Assembly: GCF_900240995.1 (NCBI RefSeq)
Contig: NZ_LT965953.1
Coordinates: 1,518,996-1,582,995 of the forward strand
Reading direction: 5' to 3'
DNA: 64,000 nt
Origin: Bacillus sp. Marseille-P3661
GTDB taxonomy: Bacteria > Bacillota > Bacilli > Bacillales > Bacillaceae_J
The translations under genes were made by a program, and so were the position numbers. A model generated the notes under the pieces. That model was not told the origin of the DNA. It saw nothing but the letters and a program-made list of their open reading frames with translations, and ran no database searches. Positions 34,354-43,953 of the stretch are shown one piece after another. Position 1 is the first letter of the stretch; each line of letters starts with the position of its first letter.

Positions 34354-36309
34354 TCATCCAATCTCCTCATAGGCATGATTCTTTGTTTGACTAGTTGGTA
34401 TTAAAGCAACAGCTGCGATGGTTAACCCAATTAGGGCCGTCAACCATCCCGGCGCAATTAAGATTAAGCCAGCAATGAACAATAATATACTTTGATAGAA
34501 AGCGAGGTTTCGAAATAAAAACCTGCGAAGAGCACCAGCAATAAGAGTTACTCCTACAAAGGCCGTAACGGTACTCAAAATAATATTCAACAGACTGCCC
34601 TGTAACAACAATGCTTCATTATAAACGAAAGCAAATGGTATCACGAATATCGCTATCCCCAAGCGAACTGCTTCCCAGCCTGTTTCCCATATTTTGCCGC
34701 CACTAATACCACACGCAACGAAAACCGCTAGGCAAAGTGGTGGGGTGATGAAGGAGGCCATTCCCCAATAAATAACGTATAAGTGGGCGACCATGGGTTC
34801 TACACCTAGGGTGGTAAGAGCTGGTGCTGCTACCGTTGCTAACGTAATATAAGCTGGAATCGAGTCCATCCCCATCCCTAAAACAAAGCAACAAAGTCCG
34901 ATTAATATGAGCGTAACTAAAAGCTCACCACCGCTTAAATCAATAATAAATTGAGCTAACCTGACACTCAAACCGCTTAACTCCAAGGCACTGATCATTA
35001 AGCCTACGCCGGCCGTAATCACCCCGATAAGCAACCATGTTTTTACACTTGGCACAAACGATCTCCATATTTTTATTGGTACTAAATGATGTGATTTGTC
35101 TTTAGAAGCGAAACTACAAAGAATTAGCGTCAATATTGAGAATATGGCGGCCATATCTGGTGAAAATTTTTTAACAAACATTAGATAAACTAAGACTATT
35201 AGTGGCGGAAGATAGAACCAACCTTTAGTAAAAGTTTTCCAAAGGGGAGGTACTTGATCCACTGGAACAGGTTTCAAGTTTAAACGCTGAGATTCAAATT
35301 GAATAGACATAAATAGCACCATGTAATAAAGCAGAGCTGGTATTAAGGCAGCCATGGCAATTTGAGCATAAGGAACACCGATCCATTCAGCCATTACGAA
35401 AGCAATGGCCCCCATTACCGGCGGTAAAACCTGACCACCTGTGGATGCTACTGCTTCTACTCCGCCAGCAAAGGATGCCCGGTATCCAACACTTTTCATT
35501 AACGGGATTGTGATACTACCGGTTGTCGCTACATTAGAGGAAGGCGAGCCCGAAATCGAACCAAATAACGCGCTCGCTAAAACTGCTGCTTTTGCAGGTC
35601 CCCCCCTTAATCGGCCGGTCATTGCCAAAGCAATATCAATAAACCATTGTCCAGCCCCACACACCTGTAATAGGCGTGCAAATACTATGAAAACAATTAA
35701 GATTGTGGTGGCAATACCTAAGGGCAATCCGAAGATGCCCGAAGGTCCAACATAAGCAGCGAAACCTAGCCGGTCGAGTCCAAACCCGTTACCATAGAGA
35801 ATTCCCGGCAAATACCCCTGAAATAACGTCGCTAAAATAATTAAGCCGATTAAAGAAGGCAATACCCAACCGCTCACTCGGCGAATCATTTCAAATAACG
35901 GTATCCCAATCAAAAGGAATAGTATGATCCCTTTTGTATCCAGAAAACCATACATCGAGTATTCCAGAATAGCGTCTTGAAATAGAATGGCATAACCAGC
36001 TCCAACCACTCCCATCAGCATGAGCAGCAGATCATACCAAGCGACGCCTCTTTCTCTTTTATTGCCTTTTATCGAATAAAAAGTAAAAACTAGAATCACA
36101 ATCACAGTTAGGTTTATAGCTCTGTGTACAGCACTAGGAACATAGATACCTAGTAAAGTTATCACCCTACTTGCAGCAATAATGTTGTATAATACTAGCA
36201 ATGAAGCTAGCAATTCTACAAATACGATATAGCGCGACTTACCTACGCCCGAACTTCCAGATTCAGTCGATACTTCCTGTGGATCTGAACGAAACTCATC
36301 TTTCGTCAC
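34354..36309 (-). CDS. TRAP transporter fused permease subunit (TAXI type), system 2
   Basis: Membrane part of the second TAXI transporter, 651 aa with DctQ-like and DctM-like portions. Core blocks: RLRGGPAKAAVLASALFGSI, ASTGGQVLPPVMGAIAFVMAE, LGMGMDSIPAYITLATVAAP, and GVEPMVAHLYVIYWGMAS. It is clearly more diverged from systems 1 and 3 than those two are from each other (for example LGMGMDSIPAY in place of LGMGMP.(L/V)AAY). GTG start with AGGAGGG. Lies 35 bases downstream of its binding protein. Confidence 0.93.
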   Translation of the reverse strand: MTKDEFRSDPQEVSTESGSSGVGKSRYIVFVELLASLLVLYNIIAASRVITLLGIYVPSAVHRAINLTVIVILVFTFYSIKGNKRERGVAWYDLLLMLMGVVGAGYAILFQDAILEYSMYGFLDTKGIILFLLIGIPLFEMIRRVSGWVLPSLIGLIILATLFQGYLPGILYGNGFGLDRLGFAAYVGPSGIFGLPLGIATTILIVFIVFARLLQVCGAGQWFIDIALAMTGRLRGGPAKAAVLASALFGSISGSPSSNVATTGSITIPLMKSVGYRASFAGGVEAVASTGGQVLPPVMGAIAFVMAEWIGVPYAQIAMAALIPALLYYMVLFMSIQFESQRLNLKPVPVDQVPPLWKTFTKGWFYLPPLIVLVYLMFVKKFSPDMAAIFSILTLILCSFASKDKSHHLVPIKIWRSFVPSVKTWLLIGVITAGVGLMISALELSGLSVRLAQFIIDLSGGELLVTLILIGLCCFVLGMGMDSIPAYITLATVAAPALTTLGVEPMVAHLYVIYWGMASFITPPLCLAVFVACGISGGKIWETGWEAVRLGIAIFVIPFAFVYNEALLLQGSLLNIILSTVTAFVGVTLIAGALRRFLFRNLAFYQSILLFIAGLILIAPGWLTALIGLTIAAVALIPTSQTKNHAYEEIG

Positions 36310-36344
36310 CTACATCCCTCCTATCATCCTTTCCTATACCACTC

Positions 36345-37490
36345 CTAAAATGAATTCACAAGGTCTTGTTGGATTTTCTCTAATTCTGGAGTCCAAGCAT
36401 TAATTTCTTTGAAATACTTAATTGCTCCAGGATGGTACGGGATAGGAGGATTCGTTAACGCAGCTTCTAAAGTCCACTCCTTCCCTTCGTTATGAAGTGC
36501 GGCTACTCGCTCCTCGTTCTCCAAAAGGGCTTTGGTAATTTGATAGGCTACATCCTCTGAAAAGTCCTCCATTACTACAAGTCCTGTAGGTACTGCAGGT
36601 ATATGAACTTCTTCATCTTGACCTTTATACGTACCAGCAGGTATCGTTACTTTCTTCCAAGCTGGTCCCATTTCTTCTAATACTATCGACATTTTATCAT
36701 CTGGTATCGAAAGGAACGTCACATCAGTGTTTTGTGCCATTTCGGTCAAATTACTAGCAGCAATGGCCGCTGGAATAAGGGCTGCATCTGCCGTACCGAG
36801 TTCTACAGCTTCAATCGCTTCATTCGTTTCAGCCGTTTCTAATATTTTCACATCATTCTCAGTTAAACCGTAAGCTTTCAACATCGCTAAAAACGACAGT
36901 TCCACATCAGATAACGCTCTGCGTTTGGCAATAACTGCTTTGCCCTTTAAATCTTCTACCGATTTAATGCCCGAATCACTTCTCGTTACTAAAATACGAG
37001 TACTCACTTGCCCTTGTGCCAATATTCGGGTAGGTTGTTTGCCTACTTTGGCAAAGTCACCTCGACCGCGAAAAGCATCCGTTGAACCTGCATTACCGAT
37101 CATACCGATATCTATTTTATCAGCAATCAAAGCATGCATATTTGCACCCGACCCGCCTACCGGTTCTACTGCGACATTAATCCCGGCGTTCTCATGAATA
37201 ATCTCACCCATACCTACGGAGAGAATATAAAAAACAGATCCAAGTGAAGAGGCTCCCCAGGAAAGGGATGTTGGTGACGATTCCTTTTGAGTCTCTTGAG
37301 TTTCTTGAGCCTCTTGAGAAGTATTTCCTTGTGTTTCTTCGGTACTCGATTTACTACTGCATCCCACAGCAACCATAGATAGGAACAGAGCTATTACAAG
37401 AATAATGACAACATTCAACCTTTTACTAACCGATTTTTGTTTTAAATTAATAATAATAAAAACCCCCTTTTTTTTACAAAACACTTGCAA
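36345..37490 (-). CDS. TAXI family TRAP transporter solute-binding lipoprotein, system 2
   Basis: Binding protein for permease 2. Lipobox VAVGC then a Ser/Thr/Glu-rich linker; TAXI blocks LSWGASSLGSVFYILSVGMG, EPVGGSGANMHAL, SVEDLKGKAVIAKR, AIEAVELGTADAALIPA, and C-terminal PYHPGAIKYFKEINAWTPELE. The start is uncertain. The open frame begins at a TTG (37490), but an AAAGGGGG at about 37461-37468 suggests initiation further in, near residues 13-20, where no ATG/GTG/TTG is at ideal spacing; an ATT lies there. The front of the frame overlaps the decayed amidohydrolase, so the original start may have been lost. Confidence 0.9.
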   Translation of the reverse strand: MQVFCKKKGVFIIINLKQKSVSKRLNVVIILVIALFLSMVAVGCSSKSSTEETQGNTSQEAQETQETQKESSPTSLSWGASSLGSVFYILSVGMGEIIHENAGINVAVEPVGGSGANMHALIADKIDIGMIGNAGSTDAFRGRGDFAKVGKQPTRILAQGQVSTRILVTRSDSGIKSVEDLKGKAVIAKRRALSDVELSFLAMLKAYGLTENDVKILETAETNEAIEAVELGTADAALIPAAIAASNLTEMAQNTDVTFLSIPDDKMSIVLEEMGPAWKKVTIPAGTYKGQDEEVHIPAVPTGLVVMEDFSEDVAYQITKALLENEERVAALHNEGKEWTLEAALTNPPIPYHPGAIKYFKEINAWTPELEKIQQDLVNSF

Positions 37491-37559
37491 AAGCCCTCGT
37501 TGTATACGTTTCCAATATTTACACCAGTTTTAATATCCTTATTAACCTTTTTACTAATG

Positions 37560-37745
37560 GCTACGTTGTAAAATAAAAGTTTTAAGGTATTACTTGGTTT
37601 CTTTGATAACAGCGGAGCCTCTGAAGAATGTTGCAAATAATCATGATCTATTGGGGTTTCGAAATAATGGCAATCCGCATCCTCTATCGGGAAAATCAAA
37701 AAATCATTTATTGATAGATTCCTATTCCGCATGATTCCAATCATC
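37560..37745 (-). pseudogene. Amidohydrolase remnant 1 (large internal deletion)
   Basis: Two blocks of the intact amidohydrolase gene at 41217-42401 are recognisable here, fused: LIFPIEDADCHYFETP (metal-site start; intact copy FDFPIVDADCHYFETP) runs directly into DHDYLQHSSEAPLLSKKPS (intact copy DHDYLQRSSEAPLLTKKPS). About 700 bases between them are missing, and the tail is out of phase. It lies directly upstream of TAXI binding protein 2. Confidence 0.9.
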
Positions 37746-37797
37746 CTGTTTCATATCAGTAGCAAAATCGGGCTTACCACTTCGCGGTTAAACACTT

Positions 37798-39540
37798 TTA
37801 ATCTGTTTGTTTCGAAATGGGTGGCAACCTCACATCAATAACAGCACTGCGATTGTTTTTCACTTCATGTAAAGCAGCGGTTAATACTTCTTTTAACTCA
37901 CGGGGATCTTGAACCGTCTGGGCATAAGCTCCACCTGCCGCTTCAGCAATTTTAGCAAGGTCAGCGGGTTGATCAAAATTTACCCAGAAACGGTCGTGCT
38001 GGCCGGCCATTCCATCGGGATACAACCTCAGCACGTTCTCTTTTGTCGCATTCCAACCCTGATTATTATAAATCACAGTTAAAAAAGGTGCGTTGTACTT
38101 TCGGGACATCCAATGTACAGTAGAAGGGACGCTGAGCAAGTACGATCCGTCTGCGGTCAGATTCACCACCGTTTTTTCCGGGGCCGCTAGCTTGACTCCC
38201 AGAGCTGCCCCTCCATTCCATCCCAGAGATGTTCCACCTTTTCGGAAAAGCGTCCCCGGCTTTGTTCTTGGCAAATATTTATTAACATTACCAATATTCG
38301 TGCCGGACTCATCGATAACGATCGTATCCTCATCGATGAGTTCCTGGATGCATGTCGTTAGCATCGCTGGAGTAATCACCCCATCATCGGACATCCTTTC
38401 TTGCTCCCACTGAGCTCGTTGTTCATCGTGTATGTTTTTAAAATATTGATATCGCTCTCTGACCAGAGTCTGATCGACATGTTTATTCTGCACACACTCG
38501 TTAAACTGTTTTAACACTTCATAAGAATCTGCCTTGAAGAATTTATGTGATGGCATATACCAAAGTGGCAAATCCTCTTTCAACGGATCCATATCCACGT
38601 AGTAGATTTGGGCGTCTTCACTAGGTTGATTCAAAGAAGCCAGCCATGGAACATCGTTGTCTAAAACAAGGATGACGTCTGCCTGCGATAAAAACTTACC
38701 CTCCTGGAACCCGAGATGCAGCGGATGATCTCCAGGAAAGTTCGTATAGGATGCATGCTGTTCAATCACTGGAATACCTAGGCTTTCACTAAATTGAATT
38801 AATTCATAAACCGTTTCTTTTTTTCTGCCCAGATATGATGTCAGAATTAAAGGGTTCTTGGCTCCAGCTAGAGCTGAGACAATTTCTTCTACTGCATGTG
38901 CAGTGATCGTTGACGGCTCTGTCGGAGACCATTTGTTGGTTGGAATCGAAACGGGTTCGACTTCTTCTTCCAGTACCTCTCTGGCACCCGTTAAATATAC
39001 GGGACCACAGGGCTCACTATGTGCTAACTGTAAAGCACGGCTGACCAATTGTTTGACATTTCTGCCCGTCCGAATATCATACTCCCATTTCACATAAGGC
39101 CGTACAATCCCCCTCTGGTCATGAACATCCTGTAGAAAGTTTACATGGCGATTACGGGTACCTCGCAGTTCTTTTTCCAATGTATAAGGGGTTTCTCCAG
39201 CAAAAATAAAGGCAGGAACACGCGCTCGCGATATATTATGCACAGCCCCTCCCATACTCTGTGTGCCCACATCACAATGAACCAAAACTGCCTGGGCCTT
39301 TTGGCTTATCAGCGCATAACCATGTGCAGCTGCAAGTGCCACCTGTTCATGAGGACAGATAATGACCTCTGGTAAAGGAATATTTTTAGATCTGGCTTTG
39401 GCCAAGCCTTCAATAATAGACGAATGATCGCTTCCCAGATTGGAAAAGAGATAGGAAACACCCATCTCCTGTAATACTTCAAGCAGCGCATCAGCAGTTG
39501 TATATCGTTCTGAATCATTTATCTCGCTGTTTTCAGCCAT
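37798..39540 (-). CDS. Thiamine-diphosphate-dependent enzyme (benzoylformate/acetolactate-synthase-like decarboxylase)
   Basis: ThDP enzyme of 580 aa, probably decarboxylating a 2-oxo acid. Seen: N-terminal pyrimidine domain with the catalytic Glu in CPHEQVALAAAHGYA; central domain (PLILTSYLGRKKET); C-terminal PP domain with the GDG-like motif NLTADGSYLLSVPS and the closing Asn pair YNNQGWN. The usual GDG is ADG here. ATG at 39540 with GGAGGATAAGGTG upstream. It lies downstream of an aldehyde dehydrogenase gene; a decarboxylase making an aldehyde for that dehydrogenase is a natural reading but inferred. Confidence 0.9.
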   Translation of the reverse strand: MAENSEINDSERYTTADALLEVLQEMGVSYLFSNLGSDHSSIIEGLAKARSKNIPLPEVIICPHEQVALAAAHGYALISQKAQAVLVHCDVGTQSMGGAVHNISRARVPAFIFAGETPYTLEKELRGTRNRHVNFLQDVHDQRGIVRPYVKWEYDIRTGRNVKQLVSRALQLAHSEPCGPVYLTGAREVLEEEVEPVSIPTNKWSPTEPSTITAHAVEEIVSALAGAKNPLILTSYLGRKKETVYELIQFSESLGIPVIEQHASYTNFPGDHPLHLGFQEGKFLSQADVILVLDNDVPWLASLNQPSEDAQIYYVDMDPLKEDLPLWYMPSHKFFKADSYEVLKQFNECVQNKHVDQTLVRERYQYFKNIHDEQRAQWEQERMSDDGVITPAMLTTCIQELIDEDTIVIDESGTNIGNVNKYLPRTKPGTLFRKGGTSLGWNGGAALGVKLAAPEKTVVNLTADGSYLLSVPSTVHWMSRKYNAPFLTVIYNNQGWNATKENVLRLYPDGMAGQHDRFWVNFDQPADLAKIAEAAGGAYAQTVQDPRELKEVLTAALHEVKNNRSAVIDVRLPPISKQTD

Positions 39541-39708
39541 CACCTTATCCTCCTATATAGTAATTACAAATACATCGCAATGAGAGGTTACAGCGTTTAA
39601 CTATGTGTACCCTTTTTCATCTGTTCTATATTAGTCTAAGAGTGTTAATTTTTGCGAAAGAGATATATCGTTTATTTTTTGCTGGGATATTTTTAACGGC
39701 GATATTTT

Positions 39709-41160
39709 TTACAAATCTACACGATGAATTAAGGCTTGTAATTCCGTAAGAGCAAGTAATGCTTCTACACCATGACCTCTTCCGATACCGCTCTGTTTAA
39801 AACCTCCAAAAGGCATGTTAACAGCAGAAGCGCCGCCCCTATGAATATTTACAAAAACACTTCCAGACTGAAGGTTTCGAGCTACTTCAAAGCCACGTTC
39901 AACATCAGTTGTCCAAACCGAATTTCCTAACCCGAATTCGGTATCATTTACCAATGCAATCCCTTCTTCCTCCGTATCATAAGGAATAATCGGAACAATC
40001 GGACCAAATTGTTCCTGTTGAACGATCGGATCCTCTTGCGTTACATTCGTGACAATCCTTGGTAAGATAAAGTACCCATCTGAAGGATTAGTTCCTTCTA
40101 CAAAATCTCCCACTTGATGAACTACAGCATCCGTTTCTTCCAGCTGCTTGATTAAGTTCATGATCGATTCATACTGCGCTTTATTGTTAACAGGCCCCAT
40201 CGTTGCACGCTCATCCAGACCAAAACCGACTCGAATCCGGTCCGCTGACTGAATAAACGCTTTAACAAAGGCATCATAGTTATCGCGATGCACATAAATT
40301 CTTTTAACGTTGTAACAAATTTGTCCGCTGTTCGTAAATACTCCTTTAATTAATTCATCGACTAACTTCTGGTTCACATCGGCATCTTTCAAAACTAATG
40401 CTGCATCATTTCCGCCTAATTCCATCGTTACATTCTTGATGGTATCCGCAGCATTACGAAGCACACTGGCTCCCACTTCGGTACTGCCTGTAAACGAGAT
40501 TTTTCTAACTTTTGGATGTTTAACCATAGCTTCACCAACGGTAGAACCTGAACCCAGAAGTACATTGAGGACACCGGCAGGTAACATTTCCGCCAAATCA
40601 TTCAACACTTTACCCACTGTTAAAGGACAATAATTAGATGGCTTTATCAGAACCGTGTTTCCTGCTAATAAGGCTGGCGCAAGCATCAGACTGCCAAGAA
40701 GCACAGGGGAATTCCAGGGGACAATGATTGAGACTACCCCCATAGGTTGCCGAGCCAATATCATTCTACCCTGTTCATTATCAATGACCCGGTCATTTAA
40801 TTCATGAGCGAGAGTACTGTAGTAACGTAGGACATTAGCCCCTCCTAAAACATCGCGTTTAGCCTGTGAAAACAGCTTGCCGTTTTCCCGAACCAACAGC
40901 TTAATCAGCTCATCCTGATGTTCTTCTATATGAGCGGCCATTTGTTCAAGCTTTTTCGCCCGTTCTTCAGGAGGCGTGCTCCGCCAGTGACTCCATGCGC
41001 ATTCCGCCGCTTCTACAGCACGATCGACATCTGCTGATGATCCTAGAGCAATTTCTCCCACCACTTCTTTTGTGGCAGCAGGATTGTAAACATTCACAGT
41101 TTGCTTGGAATCCACCACAGCTCCATTAATGTACATCTTTCCACTGGCTGTTTTAATCAT
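39709..41160 (-). CDS. NAD(P)-dependent aldehyde dehydrogenase 1
   Basis: Oxidises an aldehyde to an acid. Complete 483-aa ALDH: VPWNSPVLLGSLMLAPAL, SFTGSTEVG (cofactor), catalytic Glu in VTMELGGNDAA, catalytic Cys in NSGQICYN, and EQFGPIVPI. The C-terminus NMPFGGFKQSGIGRGHGVEA closely matches the second ALDH in this window (56365-57816), so they are paralogues. ATG with AGGAGGG. 56 bases after the amidohydrolase gene; likely the same operon. Confidence 0.95.
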   Translation of the reverse strand: MIKTASGKMYINGAVVDSKQTVNVYNPAATKEVVGEIALGSSADVDRAVEAAECAWSHWRSTPPEERAKKLEQMAAHIEEHQDELIKLLVRENGKLFSQAKRDVLGGANVLRYYSTLAHELNDRVIDNEQGRMILARQPMGVVSIIVPWNSPVLLGSLMLAPALLAGNTVLIKPSNYCPLTVGKVLNDLAEMLPAGVLNVLLGSGSTVGEAMVKHPKVRKISFTGSTEVGASVLRNAADTIKNVTMELGGNDAALVLKDADVNQKLVDELIKGVFTNSGQICYNVKRIYVHRDNYDAFVKAFIQSADRIRVGFGLDERATMGPVNNKAQYESIMNLIKQLEETDAVVHQVGDFVEGTNPSDGYFILPRIVTNVTQEDPIVQQEQFGPIVPIIPYDTEEEGIALVNDTEFGLGNSVWTTDVERGFEVARNLQSGSVFVNIHRGGASAVNMPFGGFKQSGIGRGHGVEALLALTELQALIHRVDL

Positions 41161-41216
41161 TTGTCGCCCTCCTGTTTGTTCTTTAATTATAAGAAGTTTG
41201 AAAATTAACTCTACCG

Positions 41217-42401
41217 CTATTTAAATTTTTTGATCCCATCTTTAGCCAATAATTTAGGTTCAAGATTCCATAACTTTAATGCGTTTTCCCCTAAAATTTT
41301 TCGTTTTCCTTCTTCACTAAGGAAAGGTAAATCATAAATTTGTCCGGGTGTATTAAAATCCTGATGCGGATAATCGGTCGCAAATAACAATTTGTTTTCA
41401 CCGTCAATCATATCGAATATCGCTGCTAAATGTGCTGGATTGTCGTAGTGGTCTAATGGCTGCGTGGTAAAATAGAAGTCTCTAATGTATTCACTTGGTT
41501 TCTTCGTTAACAGAGGAGCCTCTGAAGAACGTTGTAAATAATCATGATCTAAACGGCTCATAACAAATGGAATCCACGTTAATCCTGCCTCAATAAACAC
41601 AAACTTTAAATTCGGGAACCTTTCTGGAATTCCATTCACAACTAAGTTCGTCATCTGAATCATGTTGTAGAATGGGAAGCCCAACGCATGAGCAGACATA
41701 AACTTATTTAACTGCTGGAACGGTCTCTCCATCCAAAACGATACCGTGTGGAATGCAAGAGGCATCCTCTTTTCTTCTAAAATCTTGAATAAAGGCATGT
41801 AACAATTATGATGTATAGGATTGTAACGAGTACTTGTTACCATAAATCCTACGACACCTTCTTTATCCGCGAATTCATTGACAATTTCCAGACAAGCTTC
41901 TGGATCAGATAATGGAAGGTATAGTACAACCTTTAATGTTTCTGAGTGAGGGCAAACCTCTTCAGTCATCCAACGGGCATATCCTTTTGCAATCTGTACT
42001 TCTAGCTCGGATTGGGGATGTAAACCCAACGTTAATAAATCGGTAGGAAAAACAATCGTGTAATCAATCGCCATTTTATACATGGCTTCAAGTAATGGAT
42101 AAAACTCACGATTTAACTTTTCGTTCTTTGGCATGTCATAATATTGAAACAGTTCCTTACTTTTAGTTCGGCCTTCAAGAACACGATCACCTAAATCTCT
42201 AGGAAGAATATTAGGTTGAGCTCCTTTAGGTACACTCATTAATCTTGACTTCCATGGCTCATCTAGCATTTTACCAATCTCTCTGAATGGGGTTTCGAAG
42301 TAATGGCAATCCGCATCCACTATAGGGAAATCAAAAAATCCTTTTTTAATAGCTTCCTTTTCCGCATGATCCAAATAAGCTTTTTTTATATCAATAGCCA
42401 T
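41217..42401 (-). CDS. Amidohydrolase family protein (ACMSD-like, amidohydrolase 2)
   Basis: Metal-dependent TIM-barrel enzyme of 394 aa; the family includes hydrolases and non-oxidative aromatic decarboxylases. Seen: the N-terminal metal motif VDADCHYFETP, VGFMVTSTRY, PLAFHTVSFW, FVFIEAGLTWIPFVMSRLDHDY, and LLFATDYPHQDF. ATG with AGGAGG. It lies 24 bases after a 109-aa gene and before ALDH 1. Two decayed copies of this gene occur at 37560-37745 and 61408-61625, each upstream of a TAXI binding-protein gene. Decarboxylation or ring hydrolysis of an aromatic acid is likely; the exact reaction is unknown. Confidence 0.92.
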   Translation of the reverse strand: MAIDIKKAYLDHAEKEAIKKGFFDFPIVDADCHYFETPFREIGKMLDEPWKSRLMSVPKGAQPNILPRDLGDRVLEGRTKSKELFQYYDMPKNEKLNREFYPLLEAMYKMAIDYTIVFPTDLLTLGLHPQSELEVQIAKGYARWMTEEVCPHSETLKVVLYLPLSDPEACLEIVNEFADKEGVVGFMVTSTRYNPIHHNCYMPLFKILEEKRMPLAFHTVSFWMERPFQQLNKFMSAHALGFPFYNMIQMTNLVVNGIPERFPNLKFVFIEAGLTWIPFVMSRLDHDYLQRSSEAPLLTKKPSEYIRDFYFTTQPLDHYDNPAHLAAIFDMIDGENKLLFATDYPHQDFNTPGQIYDLPFLSEEGKRKILGENALKLWNLEPKLLAKDGIKKFK

Positions 42402-42425
42402 TCTTAATCCTCCTCACAATTTCAA

Positions 42426-42755
42426 TTAGTAACCTGATCCCATACTTCTCCAAATCTGAAGTTCGAAAATATCAATGTCTCCAGCCTGTAATAGTTTGTC
42501 AGCAAATGTTGCAACCTCAGTTACGGTCAACTGCCCCCTGCCAGGAATTGGTCGGATTGTTTTTGGTCCCTCTTTTAAATCGTAGTCCGCATTAGAGACC
42601 TTTTGGGCATACAATTTAATCAATTGTTCTATTAGTTCCTGCATATAAATATCTTTTATTTCATCGCTTACATTGCTATTCTTTCTTAATAACTCGGTTA
42701 ATTCTGAACATTTTTGCTCAAGTTGACTTTTACTATTTATCACTTGTTCACTCAC
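42426..42755 (-). CDS. Hypothetical protein between Rieske ferredoxin and amidohydrolase, 109 aa
   Basis: Not recognised. Mostly helical N-terminal half (CSELTELLRKNSNVSDEIKD, YMQELIEQLIKLYAQKV) and a C-terminal part GRGQLTVTEVATFADKLLQA then DIDIFELQIWRSMGSGY. The frame opens at GTG 42755; a second GTG at 42743 has the better site (AGGTGAG seven bases upstream). It lies in a tight operon between the Rieske protein and the amidohydrolase, so a subunit or assembly role for one of these is plausible but inferred. Confidence 0.75.
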   Translation of the reverse strand: MSEQVINSKSQLEQKCSELTELLRKNSNVSDEIKDIYMQELIEQLIKLYAQKVSNADYDLKEGPKTIRPIPGRGQLTVTEVATFADKLLQAGDIDIFELQIWRSMGSGY

Positions 42756-42804
42756 CTAATACACCATCCTTTATGATATAACGTTTTTATTAACAGTCAT
42801 GAAA

Positions 42805-43167
42805 TTACAAATAGATATAAACACTATCATCTTTTATTTCAGTTTCATATTTTCTTAATTTCATTGCTTTTTCCGGAATACATTGTCCGGTTTTCGCTTC
42901 GAATTCAAAACCGTGCCATGGACAAACTAAACACATTTCATTTTCATCTACATATTCTCTGATTACTTCCTGATTTTCCCCAAGTTCCACCTTAACTCTT
43001 GGAAAAAGCTCACCTAACCCTACAGGTCCACCAGCATGGGGACAATGATTTCTATAAGCGTATACTTTGTCGTCTAGTAAAACGACAGCCACCTCTTTAC
43101 CATTTACAATAAAAACATGAGATTTGTTCTCTTCAAGATCTGATAACCGACAAGCAAAATATTCCAC
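42805..43167 (-). CDS. Rieske [2Fe-2S] ferredoxin-type protein
   Basis: Small electron carrier, 120 aa. Rieske ligands are in CPHAGG (Cys and His) and CPWHGFEF (Cys and His), with a longer than usual linker of about 30 residues between the two boxes (ELFPRVKVELGENQEVIREY). GTG start with GGGAGGT at good spacing. It is the first gene of the catabolic array reading leftwards. No oxygenase large subunit or reductase is encoded nearby, so its partner is not obvious. Confidence 0.93.
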   Translation of the reverse strand: MEYFACRLSDLEENKSHVFIVNGKEVAVVLLDDKVYAYRNHCPHAGGPVGLGELFPRVKVELGENQEVIREYVDENEMCLVCPWHGFEFEAKTGQCIPEKAMKLRKYETEIKDDSVYIYL

Positions 43168-43953
43168 AAAATATACCTCCCATCTTTTTGTTTGGTAAAA
43201 TACTTCAACTAACTAGCAAATATCTAAATAACTGCTGTTAAATATCACTTAAAAAGTATGTACCGAATTCGAATATTCGAAATGAAAGAATTCGGAGTTT
43301 TTTAATTATTTTGAATATTTGCTTAAAAAAAGTATAAGCCATCTGAAAATATATTTCAACATTTTTGTGAAATAAAATTCCAAATATACCCACTCCACTT
43401 ATCTGAAATAGGGAATGGAATGAATTTCATGTAACAATCATAGTATATTAACGCAAGACCTAGCTTATATTTGTTTATGGTAATGATCGATAGAACTTGG
43501 AATAACTAGACACTTCGGGTATAGAATGAGAAACTTCTCTTGAAACATTCAAATACCAGTGTTTTATATTAAATAAAACTTCGTTTACTTTTAAAGAAAT
43601 TTTAATTCAATATAGTTAGTAAATTAACAGATTTTTCCCCAAGAGATTCGTAAGAGAATGAAGGAAAGTAATCCCTGAGTTATTTTAACCTATCTTTACG
43701 GGCACAAAAACAAAATCACATACAACATACTATCCTTATAAGAATAAAGTACGAAACACGGTAAATACATTACCCCAGCCACCGCTTTAAGGCGGATGAT
43801 TTTCCGCTCTATTAAGGTAGATGTATTATTTCAGTAATTCTAATACTTTTGAAATTACGATCATAGCTTTTAGCTGTAACTTTAATTAAATATGAATATG
43901 GGTCTCTTTACTCCTTATCGCGTAATTAGGCACCAATATAGGGTGAAGTAAAA
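43168..43953. other. Intergenic region with two structured motifs
   Basis: About 785 bases separate the Rieske operon (minus) from the MFS gene (plus). At 43263-43295 CCGAATTC and GAATTCGG bracket a perfect 14-base palindrome TTCGAATATTCGAA, placed about 100 bases before the Rieske start, a candidate operator. At about 43763-43830 AATACATTACC pairs with GGTAGATGTATT around inner stems CCGC/GCGG and GCGGA/TCCGC, a folded element of unknown type. No gene was found. Confidence 0.45.
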
